Positions 25,801 through 38,300 of a stretch of 64,000 bases of DNA are shown piece after piece. Position 1 is the first letter of the stretch; every line of letters begins with the position of its first letter. The DNA is from Porites lobata (taxonomy: Eukaryota > Cnidaria > Anthozoa > Scleractinia > Poritidae), in the NCBI GenBank assembly GCA_942486035.1, contig CALNXK010000070.1:2180001-2244000 (forward strand), given 5' to 3'. Made by a program: the position numbers and the translations under genes. Under the pieces are notes generated by a model, which was not told the DNA's origin, did not search any database, and saw only the letters and a list, made by a program, of their open reading frames with translations.

Positions 25801-28800
25801 TTTTCTCGTCGTTTACTGTTCATGACTTCAACAAAATAGTTAGTTGTTTCACGCCAGTTTTATCCATAAGCATTGTTTTGACCTGTTTTTATCTGCTTAT
25901 TTTCTATTTTGGGAAATTCTCAACTTGAATCCGACGTTACAAGTAACGCGACTCTAAATCTCTCCATTACTGAAGACTAGCACGCCCTGGACAATTCTAC
26001 TGATGGCTACTGGGTCACGTTCCTTTGAGGATGAACTTCCTAAGAAAGCTCATCACCAACATGACACAGTACCAAGTTAGTTAACAAGCACTGAAATGGA
26101 GACAAAACCTCTGATATTCACCCTTTTTGTCTCGAAAGACGTTATTTAAATGAATAAATAAATAAAATGTAGTAACATTTATATGATAATGAAGAACAAT
26201 AAATATGAAAACAAAACTAGCTGACAAAAGTAGATTAGATGTTTTTGTTGCAACTTGCCTGTTTCAGTAAAATAGGCTCTAATGCCGGGTCCAGTTCCTC
26301 TCCAACATTTTCCAGCAGACAAGGTTTGCCAAAACGAACAGCGTTCTCCAAGCTTCGTAAGAAATCTCTGTCACTGAGTTTAATCACATCAAGACCCGCG
26401 TCTTTCTCCTAATAAACAGGGTGAACAAGTTCCGCTCAGCAAGAATGGTACTGCATATACTGATGCTCATTTTCTTTTGTTTACTGTTTAACAAGTTAAA
26501 ATTGACTTTCTCTTGATATCATAACAATTAAACGTTAAGTGCACCATAAAACAAGAAATGATACAAATAAGGAAAAGGAGATCGTACTTCCACATCAGTA
26601 TTCATTTTCTGAGTAAAAAAAAAACACCCGTTTTGCACAACCTAGTTTAAGTCATAGGAGAAAGATTTTGATAGAAACAAATACTAAAAAGTGCTGTTTT
26701 ATGCTTAACAACTTCTGAGAAACACAAGAATAATCCACCAAAACTAATATTACAACAACAATGACAACATTCATTGAAAATAATAAGTAACCTGATGAAC
26801 TGGTATTTTTCGTCCCGGTACACTAGAAGAGATTCATGCCAGAGAATAGTTCGAAGGCGAGTGCTAGGTAGCCGGCAAAGAGCGCGCGAGAGAGGTGGAC
26901 GCAATCTCGCGTTTATTTCCGCGCGCCCAATGTTTCCCTTTCCTTCACGCAGGTTGCGTCCACTTTCCTCGCACGCCCTTAGCGTTTTCTCACTGGCTTG
27001 TCCGTTTTTAACGCTTGCCACGTAGAGATCACTTACCAAGCTTTTAATCCACTTATTAGCTTGTCCTTGCGGATCAATGAACAGAGGCCACCTTTGAGAA
27101 TACTGCACAGTAACACCATTCTCGACGGAGAGTGTGTCTCGAGGCAAACCGGCAATCTGCCAGTTACGAATCTTAACAGGATCACCAAGCGTTGCTACAA
27201 GATTACAGTTGTCCGAATGAGGAATTTCCAAACCACGTAACTCTATTAGCCACTCTTCCACCATAGAAACGCGGTACTCTCCCTGAAAAATACCGACTTT
27301 TAATACAGAGGTCCCTGGGAGTTTTCTCGTGTTGTCAAGAATGGACAACAAGGACAGATTTATACGAAAGCAGCCCCTTCTTCAACAAAACTGCATACGT
27401 AGGCGAAGTATATAAATTGAATGTTATTAAACTAGACTTGAATGACTGGAATCTCTGTGTAAAAATTAAAATCTTCTCGATTCATTCAATGAATACACGT
27501 GCAAACTGGAGTCTCTCCGAGCGCTTTCCTTTTTTCTCTCCCCATAAGACATGAAGGAATCCGGCCCCTGCGAAGGAGAGAGCGAACTGGAAGCGTGTGA
27601 AGTGTGTGTGTAAATAAAGAGCGTGATGGGGTGCGGGCGGTACCCCCAGTGATTTTGTTACAAATAGTTAGTAAGTCCTTGGACTCATCTAGTAAAAAAT
27701 CATGTGTCCCTGTCCAGAACCAATGAGTCCCAGTTAAAAAATTACGAGTCCGAAATTGAAAATGCTTGGGCCTTTATGTAACCAGACAATTAATCTGAAG
27801 ACAGACTCCAAAACCCAAGGGCACCCAACGTCAATTTTTAGAAAATATCTGTTCGGAAGACAATTTGAGATCTGGAATTTTCGGAACATTTGTTGTAAAA
27901 TTAATTGCTTGCCTGCCTCTCCTAGGATTTTCGAACATCTAACAGATTTTTACCTTAAAAATGTCCCCTAGAATTTTCGGGAGCCTTTTTTTCTGGCTGA
28001 AATTTTCGAAAAGGTAAGTTTTGATCCCTATAATTTTCGGATCACTTGACTTTCAGCTAGAAAATCCGAACAGATAAAAAATTTTTAGGCGATAAAAATA
28101 TGCCTATATCTACCGTTTAAATACTGAAATACGTTCAACAATGCCATGTTTAAGTGGTTTTCAACTATATTCTCGTTGGGTTCCCCTGAAAACCAAGAGA
28201 GGATAAAGGGCCTTTATCCTCTCTTGCCAAAACTCTGCATTACAGTATACTGAAAGTAAAACATAGTCCCTCTATTTTAAAGCACAACAAAGGGTAAAAG
28301 AAATATGCATCGTTAAACAACAGCCATAATAACCACCACAGAAATTACACGAACGGAATATTTCTACAAATACACATGCTCAGATCGATCGATCGATCGA
28401 TCTTTGCGTCCTACGGGACGCATGTCATGAATTATTTTGCGTCATTGGGGATTTTTATGCGTCAGGGACGCAGGACGCAGAGCTAAGATATTTGCAATAT
28501 CACCTTCTTACCGATCCTTACCAGCTGGCGTCGAGAGACTTAAAAGGCTGTGAACATTATAGTATTGTTCAATGAAGTTTCGAAAAGACTAATAGGCGAT
28601 TTGCAAGACGATGAAGTCAGTTGACTAGAAGGACTAGAATCCTTCAGGGTTTTGCTTTCTTGTGCAAATTAGGGCTTTTGTTATCGAAACCACACTGGGA
28701 TTACCAAATTAAAATATGAAAGGAAAAACGAACACGATTCTGGTCGTAGTAGAAAAATGACGCTATCGTGCAAACGTCCTATCTTTGTCGCATCTTTTTT

Positions 28801-31800
28801 ACTCCGGCCTCAAATGCACGAGATAAACAAAGTATTATGCAAAGTTAGACCGAAAAAAACAGTGAGTGAAAGTTAGTTAAGACAGGGTTAGAAGGAAAAC
28901 AAAAAATATTCATGACATTTTAAGACGTTTCGAGGTATGTGTGATACAAACGTCTGTTAAGTTGACGAGTATTCACTGAAAGCAAATGGCACGTTGAACG
29001 TGCAATTTAATGCTCGCTTTAGATTTTGTAATTATTGTAAGATGTATACCCTTCACTGCATGAAACAGAGAGCGGAACTTTCATGAATTTATTAACATAA
29101 TTATATGAAAATCTGCGGTTTCTTTTCTGTTTGTTGTACGGTTTAGAGTCAATTATAAAAAGGCAAACTATCCTGGCGTTATTGTGTACAAAGTATCATT
29201 CTAAGCTAACCAAAAACAAATACAAATTGAAAGATGTTGGTCAAGGCAAGAGTTCAGAAAAAAGAGAAAACTTCGGTAAATAATGCATTTTGCACTGGCG
29301 ACATTTAACGACGTTCTGAGGAACGTGTGTAAATACGAATGTCTGTAATTCTGACACGTCTTCGTTCAAAGGAAATGACTCGTTAAAAGTTGAATTTATT
29401 ATTCTCTTTAGATTTCAAACTTGCTATTTGCCTAGCTCTCCACTGCATTATTTTACTACAACAACAAAATCAGTTTGTGGCACCCTATACTGAAATCTCT
29501 TTGGTCAGAGTCCTTCGTTTTATGAGTGAAAGCGATTAAATTTTGGGTGTAATTAAACCGCTAACTTAAAACTCCTTACAAGTACGTACTTTTCACAATA
29601 TAATTCAAAATTAGACAATACGTCGTCTTAAAAATTGTACAAACAGGGAAGAAAGCACCTTATATTTCTAGTATACGAAGCTACAAAAATGTTACAAGAA
29701 TGGATCGCGTCAAGTCAGAATCAAATGTACATGAATTTACAGGTTTACTTAGTACACAAACACAATCTCGAGTCTACGAAACATATAAAAATGTCGTTAC
29801 AGGAATGGATAGCCTGCGAACAGCAGACGCATTTCCGGTCGTCGCTTCTCTCTCCCAGGCTAAGGAATGGATCGCCGCATGCCAAGATCAAAGGTTCACG
29901 ACTAAAACAAGGAAATTCTTATCTGTTTGGACAGTCGTCAGATTGACTGAATGCATTGCTAATCTGATTGAGTGAAACACATGGCGTAGGTTTTATTTTG
30001 TACTGTTACATCACTGACTAAAAAAAGAAATTTTCTCTCTGACGAAGTTCTGTCAAATACAGTTCGCAAAGAACAAAAAAGTAACAATATTTCCCTTCTT
30101 AGCCTTGGCACTGTGCAAAAGTAAATACACTTTTATTCAAGCCGATTCAACGGCTCTTTTGTTAATTCGCCCGCTTTCTTGCCCACTGGTGGGTACTATG
30201 ACCTCGTTGACCCTGCGCCACCGCAAAATCCTCACAAACGCTTTGCGAAAGTTCGGTAACCGCCAAGCGTAAAGGAAGGGATTCAACGCAGACGAACACA
30301 ACACAAATACAAACTGGAGATCTCTGAGAACATGGATGGCGAAACAGCTACAAGAATAACATAGATTCATGATGTAAATCATCACACAAGATGGCGTGTA
30401 ACAGCACAGAAATAAGCCAAGCATCACCATAAAGGCCTGAGTGATGTTCTTCTCAAACGCAGCAGCTCTAAGCTGCGCTCGGTTCTCTTCGGTTTGAGAG
30501 CTTTCCCGTAGTCTCTCCCAGTCCAAAACCTGCCTTCTTACGCCCCGCAAAACACGAATGTATGTGAAGAGGAAAATAACAAAAGTCAGCGCTATTGCTG
30601 AGTTTGCGAACACAAAGGCGTAAACCAAATATCCAACTTTAAAGTAAACAAAGGGCAGGGTGAGAGAAACAAACCAAATCAGACCTACTATCATAAATGC
30701 TCGCCGCGAGGTGAGCCTCGCTCTGTACTGTAGAGGATAGCTGATTGCCGTGAAGCGATCCGCAGTCAAAGCGGCGAGGCTCAACACCGAGGCAGTACAC
30801 GATATAAAGTACGACATGTGAATTATAGCGACATAATCACCGATCGGTAGAGAAAGTCCTTCGCGAAAATGAAGCACCACGGAGATGGGCTCTGTTACCA
30901 TGCCAACGATGAGATCTGTAATGGCCAGATTCACCACAAAGAAGGTAAACGGCGTCTTGAGGCGTTTGTACGGATCTTTGAACACCGCAAGACAAACCAG
31001 GAAATTCCCTGGAACTGTAACGAATGCGAAAAGCAGAGACAAAATTGCCGTTGTAAAGGATAGCGCCTTTGGGGCGCTTACGTCAGCGCACGAATTTTCA
31101 GTGGAAATCATCGTTCTGGCGATAATCTGCTCCCATTCGCAAAACGCCTGCCGGTTTCAAAACGGGGAACGTCAATAATCTTTTTTTTGTTTGTTTCAAC
31201 GTTAAAAACTAGATCGGTTACGCCATCTCACCCGTCAAAAGGCAACGAACTCAGTCTTGTGGGACAATGTCATGATTTGTGCGTTCGCCGTGAGAAGCTG
31301 AGCAATCTGTTCCGCACAACTGTTATTAAGTTTGACACCTCCTGCTTAAAATATAGATCTTGCTCCAATCGAATCAAGCTCAGTGTAAAAAGTGTGTTAG
31401 TCCTTCCCCCAGGGATCGCAAGGTGACAGGTGCAGTTGTTTGGGGTATTTATCACTTGAACGACGTGAAAGTTTGGAAAACTTGACGGTTTGGCAAATTG
31501 CCACGCGTTTGAGTTTCGAACGCAAATTTCGTTGTTTCCTGAACCTTAGGCGTAACTATTGATGACAAAGCCGGTTACAGTATGACAGCTAAGGATTTTT
31601 ATAGAGAAATCAAGCCGCGTTTCGGAGTGAACCGTACCACCTGCCGTGGGATTTGAACCAACGTCCAATTGGTACACGTCAATTGCTTTTTTTACACTAT
31701 AAATAATGACGAACTTCATATTTGCGTATTCACTTCTTCGGAAATGGAACCTGAATTGAAAGCCGGATACTCAATTTTATCTCTGTTTTGAATAGAAGGG

Positions 31801-34800
31801 CATGAAGAAAGACTGTCATTTATATCAACAGTTTGCAACTCGAGCAATGTTCAAGAAAAAACTTAACCTCTTTAGGATCCATTTTCGTTCTTCAGTCCGT
31901 TAAAGACGACCATTTTGTGGTTGAATGACAATATTTATAGCTGACGGCAAACATAAAAAGCTGATTTAATAACCTCACCACCAAACTATAAATAATATGG
32001 CTTCGATGCCTTTCGAGATTTACCGCACAGTTCTTGTAAAAACCTGACTCTCATAAGTTGCAGAAGTTGACGCTTTCAAGCTGCATCCACAATTTCCAAG
32101 CTAGTCAGTTTTTTAAGCCCCTTCTAACAAATGTGTGCGTAAATTTTGGTAAAAGTGATTAATGACAAGTAATGTAAAGAGATAACTATCTTGATTTGTT
32201 GAACAGTGGGAGAGCCAGTTAAAACAAGAGACAGCAAGTCATTTCCGCGCGTAATCAAAAAGATTGTGAGTAGTAACAACACCACATGAACCCCTCTAAC
32301 ACCCTTTCAAGAAAATTTTTAAATTTCAACTTCAAGAATTCAGAAAACTACATTATATCGCGGAATATCTATACTGAAAAGGTTTCATTTGACCGGTCGT
32401 CCTGTAATATTTAATCTTAAGAAGCTAAAGTACATAATTTTCCAATGTCTTTTACTGATAAGGGATAGAAGTGTTATTAATATTAAGTGCAAAAAATTGT
32501 TCTTTCGCAAAGGATTTAATATGGAAGATGATCCGATGAGCTAATAACAATATGGAACATGACAGCTATTTTTTTCTTTTTTTTTTTTTTTTACCTTTGT
32601 TTATACCATTGTAATTTCAATAGTGGCCATGTAAAGAGCTCGTAATTGCGCTTCAAAACAGTTGCTTCAATAAAAATGCCGCAGGAAAGTAAACCTTTTG
32701 AACGGCTCTAAAAGCTTTCGACTAAATCGTCACGATTTAAAATTGAATTCAAATTCATGTGTTTAAATAGCAAGTAAGGGAAGACGCAGAGAAAGTCTTA
32801 AAAAATCCTTTAAAAGCTCAAGAGATCAGCAGGAATTTGCCTTTCAAAAACGACATTGGTAAACTGGAATTTGACAAGCGATGATCAGTCGTTACTCAAA
32901 ACTATGGAAAGCTTCAAGAAAAAAAGAGAGCGAAAGAGTAATTGATTGGTATTGACAGTGACGTTTTTTACGTAAGACCTTCAAAACTGGTCTTCATACA
33001 AATGTCTCCCGTCTATTTTTGCTCCCACAATCTCAGTTTCAACTTAATTATGTTTCCGTCGAAGCGTGATTTCCTCTCTTTATTAGCCATGTTTGCCTTC
33101 AGTAAGCATTTCACATCATTAACTGTTTATTGATTTCCATAAATCTGATAAAACGAGCTGGATCGCGCTGTCGATATGTGATTTTATTTACCGGTAAATA
33201 AGGCAGCTAAACACGTGCATACTTGCAAATAATAACCGTAGTGCACGTGAATCAAAGGTAGACAAAGATTGAAACCTACCATATGGCTTTCTTTTTTTGT
33301 TTCAACCACAAATTTAGCATAATAAAAAGCACTTTTTAAGCTTTACTTATGTAACAATCAATCTTTCATGTTCTTGTCAATGATTATCGTTTTGTTAAAC
33401 TTGGTTTAATTGCACATAATTTAGTGGAGTGACTGCGGATTAACATCCGATTTGTCTATTGAATCTCTTTTCACTCTACAAAGCTAGAACACGAGAGCTG
33501 TACTTTTCACGCAAAAAAGCTAGCTAATGTTTTCTTTTTGTTTCAACGACAAATTTATCATAAAAAAGCACTTTTTAAGATTTATTTGAACCCTATGTCA
33601 AATTCCATTTTTTCGGCTTCCTGTAAATTATATGGTTTAATTGAACATTTATTGGAGAGAATGTGGATTAACAGCGGTTCGTCTATTGTATCTCTTTTCA
33701 CTCTAAAAAGCCAAAACACATTTAAAAGCTGTTCAGTTCACACGTAAAAACTGTCTTTGTTTTTCTTTTTGTTTCAGCTACACAATCAGCATATTAAGGA
33801 GCACAAGTTTAAGCTTTTCTTAAACCCTGTGTAACAATCAATCTTTTGGCTTCCTGTAACTGATTGTCCTTGGTTGAACACTGCTTAATTGAACATAATT
33901 TACTGCAGTGAATGAGGATTAACAGCGGATATCTCTTTCGTATCTCTTTTTACTCTAAAAGCACAAGTCATGAACTTGAAATGACCAAAACTCAAAAGAA
34001 ATCATGCAATTGAAAATGGCACAAAAAGACTAGAGATAAAAATCGAAAAAAAAAATTAAAAGGTCCCTTGGTAAATAAATATTACTTTTAAGAACAATTC
34101 AGGAGCTGTTCTCAGCCTATTAAAGTGCTAAAGTTAGGGGTACTCTGCTAAATTTCCTTTGATTACATAAGCATCTTTTATTCAAGGAATCATAAGCTTG
34201 AAATTAGTGATATTTTGATTACATGTCAGAGTTTAAGAACCAACCAGCTGGTCAATTTGAATCAGAGTTAACTCCGGCAAACAAGATAATATGTCAAGAA
34301 TTAGACTCAGTTAGTAAGAGTACTGTGATTGGTCTACTGCTGCACGGCTCGCTAAAATTGGAAATTTTGTTTTGCAAGCGCCCGGGACTGTACGTTAAAG
34401 ATCCTCGTTTTTGTCCGCTGATTTCAAGCTTTGTCTTTTAGCCATAAATTAAGTCCCCGTACGGACCTAAAACTCGGTTGTTGAGAGCCATATATTACTT
34501 CTGAGAATTTTTCAAGAGCGGGGGCCGAGATTTAGCCTTTAAAAACTCATTTCCTGCCATGTCAAGAACAATTAAGACACCAATTCTTGCATCGATCTCA
34601 GTTATCTTTCAAAATAAAGTTAGACTTTTATTCGGTGCTTCGAGTAAATGCGATATACCCTGAGCACTGAGAACGTCGACAAAGTTTTGGATGCCCGTTT
34701 ACATAAACGTGAAAACTATCAGGCATTACAATCATACTTTTCAAAAGATAAAATTAGTACAAGATGCTACCAAATAATATTTCTGAAGCAGGTCTAACTT

Positions 34801-34861
34801 TATTATTCTTACTATTTATTTTGATTACAACTGAGGATTGCAAAACATTGTTCAGGGGAGA

Positions 34862-34913
<52 letters not shown>

Positions 34914-35269
34914 ATCAGTATTACTAGAGCCTGCCCGAAATAATTAATTTTTTAAAGAACTTTTTTAAAGAATTAGGAATTTAGGAATACGAGATTTTAT
35001 TCTTTTAAACTTGTTTCTTTTTAATATCAGAGACGGATGATTCTATTTTGCAATGACTTGATTTAAAACTCTGGGCCGCCTGCAAGAGTTTCTGATCGCA
35101 TCTGAGCCGCATGGAATGTATTTGGGAAATCGTTATTGACATAGTGATTGCATTTTTTGTGATTTATATAATTCTTAATGTTATTTAGTGCTTAATTCTT
35201 ACTTCAAATATTTCTGTAAATTATGTAAATATTTTTTTAAAGTGGAATAAAATTATTATTATCAGTATT

Positions 35270-35301
<32 letters not shown>

Positions 35302-38300
35302 TATCAAATGTTATTAATACCATTATTATTAATTATTATTATCAAATATCGAAGTAGGTTTGCCTTTCAATAAATTCGTGATTTATAAGAAAATCACCGA
35401 AATTTACGTACGATTTCCTCCCTATGGTACTATTTATTTTTCGTTCAGTTGCCAGTCTGCATAGCTGGCGTGGTCTCCCTCGCGACCGTTTTTGACTGGT
35501 TGCGAAACGCTCTTCCCCAAGAAACTTTTGTTGGGGAGGAGCGCCGCGTCACGAGACAAAAACGGCTGCGAGAAAGACTATAGCTAGCGCCATTGGCGGG
35601 CAAGTGCTTTTGTTTTTTGGCAGCGGAGCAAACAAAGTACCCCGTGCTTAACAATCCCGCCAGCTACAGAGACTATTCAGTTGCAAAATTAAAGTGAAGG
35701 AGGTGATTGTCGAACCACAGGGATTCCAAGGCGTGCAATGGGTAAACTATAATGGACTCACCGTAAATGTTCCCAGGTAAGCAATGACTCCTGATGAAAT
35801 CATGACGTCACCAACAATATTTACAATCTGGCCGTCAAACGCCTGCACCGACTCATGCCAGCGGACTTTCTCGTCACTGAGACCTCCAATCAACTACACA
35901 GAAAAATAAATTAGACGAACTGTGAGCTTTTATGTACGACAAATGAACTGCACACGTTCGAATTTTTGTGGCACTCAAAGCAAAGGCGTTCGGGTCCGAA
36001 AATGGAGCAAGGATCTTTCAACACGAGGGATACACTTTTCCTTAGACTACACAAATTGTATTTTTGCTCTGCTGAAAGGAATGAGCTCGCTGTTAAAAAG
36101 AAAGTTCATGCGAGTCCCCTGCGCTTCGCATGTGGAAATCCACGCTTTCTGCACTTCGCGCGAGGCTAATGGCAAAGTAAAAATGCCGAGACTGCTTCCA
36201 TTCAATGGTGGATGGAAGTGCATGTTATGCGTAAGCCTCAATAGACAGTATTCGTATTCTCCGACAGTCCTGGGACGAGCAGGCCTTGATCATGAATGCG
36301 AGGCTCATGCGGGGACCTTCTCGCCAAGAGGACAAACAAATATGAAAAAACTGAGGCTGAGTTTGCCGAATTTAAGCAACATTTTTAACATTGTAAAGTT
36401 CCGAAGGGCTTACACACTAAAGAGATCATTATTTCAAACAACAAAAGGAAGATCTGCTCATTATTAGTAAGAAAAACAGCGATCCTAACCATAATTATAT
36501 TGATGAGATGAGTGCTTGATGAGCGAGTTTATAATTTAATATAAACAGACTGAGATGTTCTTAAAATCCCGAAGCCATTTTAATTGTAATTTTCAGTGTC
36601 CTTTAAACTTTTTGAATATCTTTTATTGAAATGGACGTAATTATCGAAAGCCTGCGATAAAGTTAACGGTGATGTTATCACACCTACTTTACAGTTGAAA
36701 TTTTCTAACAGAGCGGATGCAAAATCTTGAATGAGTATTTGAAGTAGAGCAAACGACTTATTCAGTGGATAATTACTTATCTGGACGGGGCTTAGCGTTC
36801 TGCACACAGTCCATGTGCATTTTAAGGAAGTTAAACCGGTTTGAACAAAGATGACTAGGTAAAGTTAATTTTTAAATTTAAGTTACATTATCTTCGATAA
36901 CAACTGTGCGAGAGTACAAAAACGTGCACGCAGTTGAACACAGAGTTTGGTACAGACGATAATACTGAGCAGTTTAAACTCCACACCACAGATACACAAA
37001 AGAGAAAAAGAATAATAATAAGAATAAAATTTTGTAAAAAGGGTTCGAGTATTGACATTTTGACACAATATACCATTTTCTTGATTACTTCTTGTTTCTT
37101 CTTTTGGCTTTGTGGCTTTTTAACTTTTCCTGTTAGTACGACCAGCTCTTCCCACAGTTTTGCTTTTTGAACCGGATATCCCTTTAGCTTGCCCGTAAGG
37201 TTTCAGCTTTTAAATCTTGCAGTTTTTTTGATGATTTCTATCGTTTTGAAGCGATTCAGCCGCAACTACCCAATGTTTGTTTGTGTTTTTGCTAAAAAAA
37301 TTCCCCGCTTTAGCCTCGCAATCATGCTGTGAAGTCTCTCGTCCCAGGGCCGTCGGGGAATACGAATATCGTCTATTAAATTTACCTTTTCTGCTCGGCC
37401 AAGTCTTGCACTACACTGTTCAGTTTTAAATTCCAGTTCTTGTTTCTTAGCGATACATTCCTCGTACTTGGCCTGTAGCGACGCGATTCCTTCCTCCACT
37501 TCAGCAAGCCGTGCCTTAGCCTCCGCCAGAACCCTCTGGGTTTCTTGAAGTTCTTCGGTGGCTTGTTTTAAGGCCGCCTGCAAATCGAAAAGAAGAAATA
37601 TTAAGACCTTAAGCGCAAGCGATTCGAAAGAAAAACTTTGCGATTTTAAGCTGTTAACCCCTTAAGCCCCAACATCCGCACACAAATTCTCCCGACTGAT
37701 CTCTATCCATATCCTTACAGAATTAGTTAAGAGAATTTGATAAAAGATCAAAGCATTTTCCATTTGGTGATCATTTCATTTACTCTCCTAACCTTTTCTG
37801 TTGATTGTGCACTGATGATGTTATGAGAAACATGTTGTTTGTCACTCCTGGGACTCTTGGGTACCAGATTTCGAAGAGGTAGACTGGGTACGTGATTTCC
37901 GGTGTAACAATGATGTGGGCATGCCCATTCCCAAAACCCTAGTGATATGGGCATCCCCTGTAACCCTAACCGTAACCCAAATCGCTAAGGTAATATGAGA
38001 GGGGAGTACCCATATCACTAGGGTTTTGGGAATAGGGATGCCCAAAACGCGGAGATGCCCATATCACTGTAACACCCGGCCAGATCAACACTCAGGCTCT
38101 TATTTAACAGAGTAGAATGTTTTGTCTTTGTTTTCAGTTACAAATGGTTGGACACTACAGTCTTCTCGGATAAGAAAAAACATCAGAAGCCCCGTCTCCT
38201 GGCAATTCTCTGATCTTATTCCCAGTCCTAACCCTGGTGCCTATCTGTCAGTTATGGGCTCTAGAAATGGATAGGGAGGGGAGGGCACCTTGCATAGGAT

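Larger units (their letters stand above)
31112..35761. other. Right part of large DNAH1 intron
   Basis: It holds a tRNA-like fragment on the minus strand near 31640-31665 (box B GGTTCAAATCCC), the three-copy repeat at 33288-33970, (ATT)n at 34861-34911, (ATC)n at 35269-35301 and an inverted-repeat element at about 35455-35670. The remainder is AT-rich, with no recognised coding sequence. Confidence 0.6.
22794..35893 (-). other. DNAH1: DNAH1 exons 33-38: AAA5 and strut
   Basis: Exons: 35893-35762, 27282-27037, 26408-26259, 25209-25049, 23916-23691, 22904-22794 (window residues 1467-1808). Characteristic stretches are LSDEKVRW, WQIAGLPRDTLSVENGV, RWPLFIDPQGQANKWIK, LENVGEELDPALEPILLKQ, LGDAIIPYHDDFKFYITSKL and VVAEERPDLEEAKNQLIVSN. 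AAA5 lacks a P-loop, as in all dyneins. Exon 35 ends with a GC donor (AG|GCAAGT) instead of GT. The intron between exons 33 and 34 is by far the largest (8.5 kb) and contains the GPCR gene. Confidence 0.95.

Noticed and set aside
35922..36467. 181-codon plus-strand open frame
   Set aside because: No recognisable domain, antisense to a DNAH1 intron, composition like the surrounding DNA; most likely chance.
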